Source of the DNA: an uncultured Eubacteriales bacterium
Lineage (GTDB): Bacteria; Bacillota; Clostridia; Oscillospirales; Oscillospiraceae
Assembly (NCBI GenBank): GCA_900079765.1
Contig: LT599017.1
Span: forward strand, 2,945,766-3,009,765
DNA length: 64,000 nt
Direction: 5' to 3'
Part shown: one piece after another, positions 45,501-52,994 of the stretch
Numbering within the stretch: position 1 is the first letter of the stretch
How the letters are laid out: every line of letters starts with the position of its first letter
Translations under genes and position numbers: made by a program
The notes under the pieces: generated by a model
Database searches by the model: none
Told to the model about the DNA's origin: nothing
The model's input: only the letters and a program-made list of their open reading frames with translations

Positions 45501-46040
45501 ATGCTTTACATCAGCGATGTTCACACCATGCCCCCGGACAGTTTCGCCAATCCGCTGCAGAAGGAGGTATACCGGACGCTTAAGGCCCTGCGTATCCCCT
45601 TTGAGCGAGTGGACACTGGCGAGGCCATCACGATGGACGACTGCGCCGGGATCAATAAAAAGCTTAGAATGGAGATGGTAAAGACCCTCTTTCTCTGCAA
45701 CCGGCAGCAAACCGCCTTCTATCTCTTCGTCACCGCAGGGAACAAGCCCTTCCGTGCCAGTGACTTCAGCGCCGCGCTGGGAATCCCCCGGGTGTCCTTC
45801 GCTCCCATCGAACTGATGGAGCGGATGCTGAGGACCAAAATAGGCGCGGCGACGGTATTCAGCGCGCTCCTGGATAGGTCAGGGAAAGTACATATCGTCT
45901 TTGACCGCGACGTGTCCACCCATCCGTGGTATGGGTGCAGCGACGGCACGACCACGAGCTACCTAAAGGTGGCAACGGGGCAGATTATCCGGGTCTTTCT
46001 CCCCTCCACAGGGCATATCCCCGATGTCATTGAGGTATAG
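45501..46040 (+). CDS. YbaK/ProX-type aminoacyl-tRNA deacylase
   Basis: A 179-residue YbaK/EbsC-domain protein. It shows the lysine-bearing segment KKLRMEMVKTLFLCNRQQTAFYLFVTAGNKPF (about 52-80), LGIPRVSFAPIELMERMLRTKIGAATVFSALLDRSGKVHIVFDRDV (about 94-138) and GCSDGTTTSYLKVATGQIIRVF near the end. ProX-type proteins hydrolyse mischarged Ala-tRNA(Pro). GGAAGGAA lies seven bases before the ATG at 45501. It is divergent from the LysR gene, whose control it may share. Confidence 0.85.
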   Translation: MLYISDVHTMPPDSFANPLQKEVYRTLKALRIPFERVDTGEAITMDDCAGINKKLRMEMVKTLFLCNRQQTAFYLFVTAGNKPFRASDFSAALGIPRVSFAPIELMERMLRTKIGAATVFSALLDRSGKVHIVFDRDVSTHPWYGCSDGTTTSYLKVATGQIIRVFLPSTGHIPDVIEV

Positions 46041-46059
46041 CCGGCCAAGAAGCCGAAAG

Positions 46060-46096
46060 AAAGGTGACCTGCCCAGACGGGCAGGTCACCTTTTTC
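46060..46096. terminator. Terminator between the YbaK and anti-sigma genes
   Basis: A 15-bp stem, AAGGTGACCTGCCC and its complement, with loop AGAC and T residues on the plus side. It serves two converging genes. Confidence 0.88.
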
Positions 46097-46106
46097 TTTA
46101 AGCGAT

Positions 46107-47150
46107 TCAATATCCCGCCGGGACCGGGTCGCACACCCGGATCTCCCCGCCATCCGCCGGGACGGCGTAATAATCCCCGGTGGTGGGGTCGGTATACGCG
46201 TGGAAAAGGTAGTCAAGCAGGTCCTCCGACTGGCCCAGGTACTCCAGCCGCCAGTCCCCATCGGGGAGGAGGTAGCCGGTGAAGTTCTCCCCCTCGGTCC
46301 ACGCTGCACCGGGGTAGTCCTCCGCGAAGACCTCCTCATAGAGTCGGGCTCCAGCTGTCGCCGAGCCGGGCTCTGCCTTTGCGGTATAGAGGAACATCCT
46401 CATGGACGAATCCTCGGGTTCCTCCCCCCCCTCGGCAGATGCCTCAGGCGTGGGGGTGGCCTCCGGCATCAGGGACGCACCCATCATCGGGACCTCCTCT
46501 GGGGTGGAGGACGGCTCCGGGAGACAGGCACGCTGCGGCGCCACCGAGGGTTCGGATGCGGGGACGCTCTCCGCCGGAGCGGTGGTAGTCGCATTTTGGG
46601 TCGTCTGTCCGCCGGAGCGCTGGATGCTCTGGAGGGGGGCGTCCGCGTGGTTGCTCGTTGTCCCCGCATCCTCGCTCTCAATCCCGGCGGCGGGTGCCCC
46701 CTCAATAGGGGCGGGGGTGGGGGCAGCCTTGCTCTCAGCGGACGCGGACGGAGCGGTAGGCGGCATGGCGGCTGGCGCGGCGGCCATCATAGACACGAAA
46801 TCACCGCCCATGCCCCCGCGCAGAGCAAACGCTCCCAGCACCGCCACGGCGAAGACCGCGGCCGCTGCACCCCAGGTCCGCCACCTATGGGCGGACTTCT
46901 TCTGTACCGGGAAAGGGATAGGCGCGGCGGCCTCTTCCCGGATGCGCTTCATTACGTTCTCTTTAATAAAAGCGGGCGGCGCCGCGTTCAGGCCTGGCAT
47001 GGCGTCATGGATACACGCCAGGTCCTCGGCCAGAGCCCGGCAGTCGGGGCAGGATTCCAGGTGCTCGGCAAGGACCCGCTCCTCCTCCCCGGTCAGCTCT
47101 CCGTCCAGCTGGGCGCTGAGCAGGTCCAGTATTTCATCACAGGTGCACAT
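46107..47150 (-). CDS. Anti-sigma factor with zinc-binding N-terminus
   Basis: A 347-residue membrane protein. The first 50 residues carry the zf-HC2 anti-sigma motif (HLESCPDC, with the upstream Cys/His in MCTCDEILDLLSAQLDGEL). One transmembrane helix lies at about 92-112. About 130 residues of Ala/Pro/Thr/Ser-rich low-complexity sequence follow, then a small domain (about 255-347, FLYTAKAEPGSATAGARLYEEVFAEDYPGAAW...). It should hold the ECF sigma factor encoded upstream inactive until a signal is sensed outside. The gap to the sigma gene is 70 bases. Confidence 0.85.
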   Translation of the reverse strand: MCTCDEILDLLSAQLDGELTGEEERVLAEHLESCPDCRALAEDLACIHDAMPGLNAAPPAFIKENVMKRIREEAAAPIPFPVQKKSAHRWRTWGAAAAVFAVAVLGAFALRGGMGGDFVSMMAAAPAAMPPTAPSASAESKAAPTPAPIEGAPAAGIESEDAGTTSNHADAPLQSIQRSGGQTTQNATTTAPAESVPASEPSVAPQRACLPEPSSTPEEVPMMGASLMPEATPTPEASAEGGEEPEDSSMRMFLYTAKAEPGSATAGARLYEEVFAEDYPGAAWTEGENFTGYLLPDGDWRLEYLGQSEDLLDYLFHAYTDPTTGDYYAVPADGGEIRVCDPVPAGY

Positions 47151-47220
47151 TGCAAAGCACCCCCTTTTCTCCCGGAGCGGCGGAGGTTAGCTCCGCGTGT
47201 GCTCCGATTGGTTTCTCTGT

Positions 47221-47817
47221 TTACGTTATAGACGATATGAGTTCGGAAAAGTTCCCGCCCTCGCTCAAAACCTTTCGCAGGGCCAGCCGTCCCCGGGCAA
47301 TGCGGGATTTGACGGTACCCTCCTCCAGCCCCAGCACCGCGCCGATCTCAGCGTAGGATAGGCCGTCCAGCTCCCGCATGACCAGCACCTGCCGGTGCTC
47401 CTCCGAGAGGGCGGCCAGTGCAGAGCGAATAGCCTCCATCAGCTCCCTCTTCTCCGCCTCGCCCTCGGGGGAATGGCGGTGGTCGGGCAGCTCGGCCTGC
47501 CGGGCTCCCTCCTCGTCGTCCAGGGAGATGGTCATGGAGATGTTTTTACGCCGTTTCTCCCGGCGGAGAAAGTCGATGCAGGCATTGGACGCCAGACGGT
47601 AGAGCCAGGTGGCAAAGGAGCTCTCCCCCTGGAATCTGGGCAGACCCTGCCAGGCATTGAAAAAGGCCTCCTGGGTGAGTTCCGAAGCGTCCTCCGGGAT
47701 GCCGGTCATGCGCAGAGTGAGGTTATAGATCCGGCCCTGATGCATGTCCATCAGCGCCGCGAAGGCATCCTGGTCCCCGGCTTTGGCACGGTCCACCAAC
47801 TCCTGTTCACTATCCAA
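47221..47817 (-). CDS. ECF RNA polymerase sigma factor (SigW/SigE-like)
   Basis: A 198-residue sigma-70-family ECF factor. Region 2 (about 15-85, [68 protein letters not shown]) and region 4 (about 130-185, [45 protein letters not shown]) are complete. The start is a TTG with GGTGAG nearby. The gene lies 45 bases after dusB and is followed by its presumed anti-sigma. The signal and regulon are unknown. Confidence 0.92.
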   Translation of the reverse strand: MDSEQELVDRAKAGDQDAFAALMDMHQGRIYNLTLRMTGIPEDASELTQEAFFNAWQGLPRFQGESSFATWLYRLASNACIDFLRREKRRKNISMTISLDDEEGARQAELPDHRHSPEGEAEKRELMEAIRSALAALSEEHRQVLVMRELDGLSYAEIGAVLGLEEGTVKSRIARGRLALRKVLSEGGNFSELISSIT

Positions 47818-47836
47818 CTACTCACCCGCCTCTCCG

Positions 47837-47862
47837 AAAACCGTTCCATTCGGAACAGTTTT
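47837..47862. promoter_or_regulatory. Inverted repeat between dusB and the ECF sigma gene
   Basis: AAAACCGTTCC, loop ATTC, GGAACAGTTTT (one mismatch). On the minus strand it contains GGAAC, the usual -35 base pattern of ECF sigma promoters, and it can also fold as a weak terminator. A near-identical palindrome lies at 61963-61994. Confidence 0.5.
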
Positions 47863-48834
47863 TTATTTTAAATCCCGCTTGATACCCGCTGTGATGCGGT
47901 AGACGTCCTCCATGGTGGATATCTGGCTGATCTGCTCCTTGTAATACCCCGCGTAGGGCACGCCCTTAAGATACCAGGCGTAATGTTTCCTGGCCTCAAG
48001 GCAGGCGATATGCTCCCCTTTATACTCCGCCGCCAGCTCAAACTGACGCACCGCCGTGTCACATCGCTCCGCCAGGGATGGCATGGGCGGGATTTCTTCT
48101 CCCTCTAAGGCCGCGCGGGCCTGCTGAAAGACCCAGGGATTCCCGAAGGCGCCCCGGCCCACCATCGCCATGTCCGCCCCGGTATATTTCAAAATACGGA
48201 CGGCGGAAGAGGCATCGAACACGTCGCCGTTGGCGATGACAGGAATGCGCAACGCCTCTTTCACCGAGCGGATATAGTCCCAGTTGGCCGTCCCGGCGTA
48301 CATCTGGGTGCGGGTGCGGCCATGGACAGTCACCGCCGCCGCCCCCGCCTCTTCCATCGCCCTTGCGAATTCCACGCAGTTGATGCTGCCCTTGTCCCAT
48401 CCCAGGCGAAACTTCACGGTTACAGGGACCTCCCCCGCACCCCGGATGACAGCCTTGAGGACACGCACCGCTTTGTTCACGTCCCGCATGAGGCCGGAGC
48501 CGTCCCCGTTCTGGGCTACCTTGGGCACGGGGCAGCCCATGTTGATGTCGAGAACATCGCACCCCGAGACCTCCGCCGCAATGGCAGCGGCGCGCTCCAT
48601 GCTCTCCTCGTCGCTGCCGAAGAGCTGGGCGGCGCAGGGATGCTCCCCCTCTCCCAATTTCAGCAGGGGGAGGGACTTTTTATCCTGGTAGCACAGAGCC
48701 TTGGCCGAGACCATCTCGGTGACGGTGTACCCCGCCCCCAGCTCCCGGCAGGTGGTGCGAAAGGCCAAGTCCGTGACCCCCGCCATGGGAGCCAGGGCCA
48801 GTCTTGAGCTTATTTCTACTTTTCCTATTTTCAC
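47863..48834 (-). CDS. dusB: tRNA-dihydrouridine synthase
   Basis: A 323-residue Dus protein of the DusB group. FMN-binding LAPMAGVTDLAFR is at 14-26, the catalytic Cys101 lies in DINMGCPVPKV, and GRTRTQMYAG (about 174) and MVGRGAFGNPW (about 228) are present. It reduces uridines in tRNA to dihydrouridine. The start is a GTG at 48834 with GAGGT six bases upstream. It is divergent from rubredoxin and upstream of the ECF sigma gene. Confidence 0.93.
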   Translation of the reverse strand: MKIGKVEISSRLALAPMAGVTDLAFRTTCRELGAGYTVTEMVSAKALCYQDKKSLPLLKLGEGEHPCAAQLFGSDEESMERAAAIAAEVSGCDVLDINMGCPVPKVAQNGDGSGLMRDVNKAVRVLKAVIRGAGEVPVTVKFRLGWDKGSINCVEFARAMEEAGAAAVTVHGRTRTQMYAGTANWDYIRSVKEALRIPVIANGDVFDASSAVRILKYTGADMAMVGRGAFGNPWVFQQARAALEGEEIPPMPSLAERCDTAVRQFELAAEYKGEHIACLEARKHYAWYLKGVPYAGYYKEQISQISTMEDVYRITAGIKRDLK

Positions 48835-48847
48835 ACAAAGACCTCAG

Positions 48848-48876
48848 TTGACAAATTCTAAGGCACATTGTATCAT
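48848..48876 (+). promoter_or_regulatory. Sigma-A promoter of rubredoxin
   Basis: TTGACA, a 17-base spacer and TATCAT, about 80 bases before the rubredoxin ATG. Confidence 0.7.
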
Positions 48877-48955
48877 AAACTTATCCTCTGGGCAAGCGGG
48901 TCACCCTGCGGCCCGTGTGGAAATCCGATGACAAAATTTAAGGAGTGTATGAAAC

Positions 48956-49114
48956 ATGGACAAGTACGTATGCGGCCTCTGCGGCTATATCTATGACCCC
49001 GCCGACGGTGACCCCGATAACGGCGTTGCCCCCGGCACCGCCTGGGAAGACATGCCCTCCGATTGGGTCTGCCCCCTCTGTGGGGCCTCCAGAGACCAGT
49101 TCTCTAAGGCTTGA
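48956..49114 (+). CDS. Rubredoxin
   Basis: A 52-residue protein with the four iron-binding cysteines in CGLC (6-9) and CPLCG (39-42), and the aromatic core [10 protein letters not shown] and the DW pair before the second cysteine motif. It is a small soluble electron carrier, common in anaerobes in oxygen and peroxide defence. AAGGAG lies ten bases before the ATG. It has its own promoter and terminator, so it is monocistronic. Confidence 0.95.
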   Translation: MDKYVCGLCGYIYDPADGDPDNGVAPGTAWEDMPSDWVCPLCGASRDQFSKA

Positions 49115-49118
49115 TCAG

Positions 49119-49158
49119 AAAAGACCTCCGAGCGTTCCGCTCGGAGGTCTTTTTTTAC
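49119..49158 (+). terminator. Rubredoxin terminator
   Basis: A 14-bp stem, AAGACCTCCGAGCG and CGCTCGGAGGTCTT, with loop TTC and a T7 run. Confidence 0.92.
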
Positions 49159-49299
49159 GCCTGGCCCCTCTTTATAGTATTCCATTTTATGTAAATCCGC
49201 CTTCCTTTTCCGACTTTGTTTTTCCATATACTGGATTATACTAGTCTCCGAACCCCCGCGGGAGGACAAGCCCGCTGAGATAAAGGAGACGTGAAGCGC

Positions 49300-51654
49300 A
49301 TGGCGACCAAGGAAAGCCTGAAAACCCGCGCCGCCCGGGCGAGGGAAGAGATGCGTGAGACGGGGCGACTGGTGCTCCGAGCCCCTGCCCTGGTACATAC
49401 GGCAGAGTGCGCCATCCACTTTTTGCTGGGGGCCATGCTGTCAGGGGCGGAGATTTTCGGCGGGTACGCCCCCTTCGGCCTTGCGCTGGTGGGGGCCTCC
49501 GGCTCGGGACTGGACGGTTTCGCCGCCCTGCTGGGGGCTTGTTTCGGATACCTGAGCTTTCAGGGCTTTACCGAGGGCCTGCGGTACGTGGCCGCCGCCA
49601 TTCTGACCTTCTCAGTGTCCTTCGCCTTTTATGACGTAAAACTCTGCAAGAAGGTCTGGTTTATGCCGGTATGCGCGGCGGGGATGGACGCGGTCACCGG
49701 GTTCGTCTACCTCTCTCGTAACGGGTGGTTCACCGCCGACTCAATCTTCTTCCTGACGGAGCTGCTGCTGGTGGGCGCGGGAGTCTACTTCTACCGTACA
49801 GCCCTAACCCCATGGCGCGGCAAGCGGGAAGAGGCCCCCCTCACTATGAAGCAGCTCATCAGCCTGCTCATCCTGGGCGGGACGGTGCTCATCACCTTGG
49901 CGGGCATTCCGGTGCTTTGGGGCCTCTCCTTGGGGCGGCTGGCGGCGACCCTGGCGGTGATGGTGACGGCCTATCAATGCGGCGTGGGCCCCGGCGCGGC
50001 GGTGGGTGTCCTCTCGGGCCTCGCCATGGATATCGCAGGGGCGGGGGCCCCCTTTTACAGCATGGCCTATGGTTTCGCCGGGGTAATCGCCGGGGTATTC
50101 CGGCGGCAGGGGAAATTATTTTTCGCGGTGTCCTATGTCCTCGCTAACGCCATCGCAGTCCTGTGGACCTGGAACGACGGGCTGCAGATTGCCATCCTCT
50201 ACGAGGTCTTTGTGGCGTCGGTGGTCTTTATGGTCCTGCCCGACCGGCTCTTCCGCTGGGTGGGGGCTCTGGCGGTGGAGGAGCCCAAGCGGGACACCGG
50301 CTCCAAGGCCCGGGTCTACCTGAAGACTCGGCTGAACGCCTCCGCCGCCGCATTCCGGGCTCTGCATGAGTCCCTGCGGTCCGCCTTTGCCGCCCCTGCG
50401 CGCAACGACGGTGACTCCTCCTCGGTCTTTGACCGGGCGGCCGACCAAGTCTGCCGCCGGTGCCCTCTTCAAACCTCCTGCTGGCAAAAGGAATACGTGG
50501 CTACCTTTAACGCCCTCAACGACGCTCTCCCCGCCATGCTTGAGCGTGGGCGGGGAGAGGCAGGGGATTTCCCCCCTTACTTCGCAAGCCGCTGCCTCCA
50601 CTTCCCCGCCTTCCTGGCCGCCGCCAACGAGGAGCTCGCCGCTCTCCTCTACCGCCGCCGGTTCCAAGCCCGCCTAAGGGAGAACCGTTCCTCGGTCTGC
50701 CGCCAGTACGGCTCCCTGGCCGAAATTCTGGGGGAGGCCGCAGCCGAGTTCAGCGTGGAGCTCACCCCCGACCCGGTACGGGAGCGCCGCCTGCGCCAGC
50801 ACCTGACCGCCCTGGGCCTGGAGGGGGAGGTAGCCGCCTTTTACGACGAGGCGGGCCATCTCCGTGTGGAGCTGGAGGGCCCCAGGTTGGAGGCCCTTAC
50901 CACCGAGGAAGAGCTGCGCAAACTCTCCGCTCTGGCCGGCGCCCCCCTGCGGCAGGCCGGCGCCGACGAGGGGCCGAAACGGGACCGGCTGGTCCTCCTC
51001 CAGGCCGAGCCCCTGATGGCGGTGGCCGGTGTGGCCGCCCGGAAAAAGGATGGACAGACTGTCAGCGGAGACACGGGAGCCTGGTTCAAGCTGGACGACG
51101 GCAGCCTTTACGTTCTCCTCTGCGACGGCATGGGCAGCGGCCCAGAGGCCAGCGAGGACTCCACCCTGGCTGTGAAACTGCTGGAGCAATTTTTACGGGC
51201 GGGGGTCACACCGGATGCCGCCCTGCGCACTCTCAACGGAGCTCTGGCTCTCCGATGCGAGGAGAAGGGGGGCTTTACCACCATCGACCTTCTGCGGGTG
51301 GACCTCTTCACCGGGGAGGCCGCCGTCTACAAGTACGGCGCGGCCCCCACCTATATCCGGCATGGCAGCCGGGTGAGCCGAGTTAGCGGCAGCGCCCTGC
51401 CCGCGGGCCTTGCCGAGGGAGAGAGCACCCCGGACAAGAGCTCTTTCAAGCTGGAACCCGGGGACTGCGTGGTTTTGGTCAGTGACGGCATCACCGGTGG
51501 GGGCGAGGATGTCTGGCTCCGGGAGCTGCTGGCCGCTTTCGCGTCGGACAGCCCTAAAGACCTGGCCTGCGCCCTCATCGCCGAGAGTGAGAACCGCGAA
51601 ACCGGCGTGGATGACCGCACCACTCTGGTCCTCCGCCTCGCGGAGCGTAGCTGA
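49300..51654 (+). CDS. spoIIE: Stage II sporulation protein E (SpoIIE)
   Basis: A 784-residue SpoIIE. The N-terminal half has about ten hydrophobic helices (about 30-320). A central cytoplasmic region carries four cysteines (CRRCPLQTSCWQKEY, near 390-405). The C-terminal PP2C phosphatase (about 570-784) has the metal aspartates in LLCDGMGSG, LVSDGITGG and DDRTTLV. It dephosphorylates the anti-anti-sigma factor SpoIIAA and so activates sigma-F in the forespore. The ATG at 49300 has AAAGGAG 11 bases upstream; a GTG at 49291 is too close. Length is slightly under the Bacillus protein. Confidence 0.94.
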   Translation: MATKESLKTRAARAREEMRETGRLVLRAPALVHTAECAIHFLLGAMLSGAEIFGGYAPFGLALVGASGSGLDGFAALLGACFGYLSFQGFTEGLRYVAAAILTFSVSFAFYDVKLCKKVWFMPVCAAGMDAVTGFVYLSRNGWFTADSIFFLTELLLVGAGVYFYRTALTPWRGKREEAPLTMKQLISLLILGGTVLITLAGIPVLWGLSLGRLAATLAVMVTAYQCGVGPGAAVGVLSGLAMDIAGAGAPFYSMAYGFAGVIAGVFRRQGKLFFAVSYVLANAIAVLWTWNDGLQIAILYEVFVASVVFMVLPDRLFRWVGALAVEEPKRDTGSKARVYLKTRLNASAAAFRALHESLRSAFAAPARNDGDSSSVFDRAADQVCRRCPLQTSCWQKEYVATFNALNDALPAMLERGRGEAGDFPPYFASRCLHFPAFLAAANEELAALLYRRRFQARLRENRSSVCRQYGSLAEILGEAAAEFSVELTPDPVRERRLRQHLTALGLEGEVAAFYDEAGHLRVELEGPRLEALTTEEELRKLSALAGAPLRQAGADEGPKRDRLVLLQAEPLMAVAGVAARKKDGQTVSGDTGAWFKLDDGSLYVLLCDGMGSGPEASEDSTLAVKLLEQFLRAGVTPDAALRTLNGALALRCEEKGGFTTIDLLRVDLFTGEAAVYKYGAAPTYIRHGSRVSRVSGSALPAGLAEGESTPDKSSFKLEPGDCVVLVSDGITGGGEDVWLRELLAAFASDSPKDLACALIAESENRETGVDDRTTLVLRLAERS

Positions 51655-51660
51655 CAGAAA

Positions 51661-51706
51661 AAAGCTCCGCCGTGGAACGAGATATGTTCCACGGCGGGGG
51701 TTTTTG
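51661..51706. terminator. Terminator between spoIIE and the GH3 lipoprotein
   Basis: A 13-bp stem, CCGCCGTGGAAC and GTTCCACGGCGG, with A and T runs on the two sides. It serves converging genes. Confidence 0.85.
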
Positions 51707-51752
51707 TATTTAGGGCACCAACCTCAAAAGGCGACTATGACAAGTCCCTTCC

Positions 51753-52994
51753 TTATGACAACGCTTCCAACCTCTCGTTCAGCGCCGCAACTTCAGGGGC
51801 AGGGACGGCCTCGGCACTGATTTGAAACTTCTCCTTAACCGTTAAGATCCGTCGGACGCTCTCGTTGAGCCGCGCCTCGGTAACGCGCCCACTCTCCACC
51901 GCAGCCAGAAGGCCATCGTAGGCGGCTTTCAAATTCTCCGCCCCATGGCAGACCAACAGCAGGTCGCACCCGGCCTCCACCGCCAGCACGGCGGCCTCGC
52001 CTATAGAGTAGCGGTCCAAAATCGCGCTCATAGTCAGGTCGTCGGTGACCACCATGCCATCAAAGCCCAGCTCCTCCCGTAAAAGTCCGGTCACCACCTG
52101 CGGTGACAGGGACGCGGGGTACTCCGGGTCGAGCTGGCGCATAAGGATATGGGCCACCATGACGGCGGGCGCACTCGCGTCGATGGCAGCACGGAAGGGC
52201 TTTAGCTCCTCCGTCCGCAGCTCCTCCAGCGTCTTGTCCACTACGGGCAGGGCCACGTGGGAGTCCACAGCGGTGTCCCCATGTCCAGGGAAGTGCTTGA
52301 CCACCGGAACCACTCCATTTTCTGCAAGGCCGTTCGCCGCATCCGATGCCAGCGCGGCCACCTGGTCCCAGTCGGTCCCCATGGCCCGGTTCCCGATGAC
52401 GGTGTTGGCCGGATTGCTCCATACATCCAGCACGGGGGCAAAGTCAAGGTTGAACCCAAAGACCCTGCACGCCTCCGCCAGCGCCTGGCCACGGAGGTGG
52501 GGGTCGCCTCCAGCCCTTATGTAGTCGTAAGGGCTGGGCAGATCAGTCACCTCGGCTGGCATCCGGGAAACCCGTCCTCCCTCCTCGTCCACGGCGAGGA
52601 ACAAGTTTACATAATCTCCGTTCAACTCCTTCAGTCCATTGGTCAGCGCTACCAGCTGACCGGCGCTCTCCACGTTCCTTCCGAAGAGGATGATACCCCC
52701 CACCCGGTAGTCCTGGATGGCGGAATACCCGTCCTCGCCGGGAGTAGTCCCCTCGACTCCCGCAACAAAAATCTGCCCCACCTTCTCCTGCAGGGTCATG
52801 GCGAAGAGCCGCTCCTCCACCGGGTCGGGGGGCGGCTGAGGGACAGGCGCGGACGCGGGCATCTGAGGCGGGGCGGTAAGTGTGGGCACTACCGCCGCCG
52901 CCTGGGTCTCCATCGGCTCCACCGTATGAGGGACGCACCCTGTAATAAGCGCGAATACAAACAGTAATAATAGCAGCAAAGTATTACGCTTCAT
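51753..52994 (-). CDS. GH3 beta-N-acetylhexosaminidase lipoprotein (NagZ-like)
   Basis: A 413-residue lipoprotein. The lipobox LITGC with Cys20 ends the signal peptide. A Pro-rich spacer leads to the GH3 TIM barrel (about 65-390): KVGQIFVAG, IGNRAMG, the KHFPGHGDTAVDSH catalytic loop with His/Asp general acid/base and the nucleophile Asp in GMVVTDDLTMSAI. NagZ-type enzymes remove GlcNAc from peptidoglycan fragments; here it acts outside the cell. It overlaps the RNase R stop (TAATG), so translation is coupled. Confidence 0.9.
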   Translation of the reverse strand: MKRNTLLLLLLFVFALITGCVPHTVEPMETQAAAVVPTLTAPPQMPASAPVPQPPPDPVEERLFAMTLQEKVGQIFVAGVEGTTPGEDGYSAIQDYRVGGIILFGRNVESAGQLVALTNGLKELNGDYVNLFLAVDEEGGRVSRMPAEVTDLPSPYDYIRAGGDPHLRGQALAEACRVFGFNLDFAPVLDVWSNPANTVIGNRAMGTDWDQVAALASDAANGLAENGVVPVVKHFPGHGDTAVDSHVALPVVDKTLEELRTEELKPFRAAIDASAPAVMVAHILMRQLDPEYPASLSPQVVTGLLREELGFDGMVVTDDLTMSAILDRYSIGEAAVLAVEAGCDLLLVCHGAENLKAAYDGLLAAVESGRVTEARLNESVRRILTVKEKFQISAEAVPAPEVAALNERLEALS

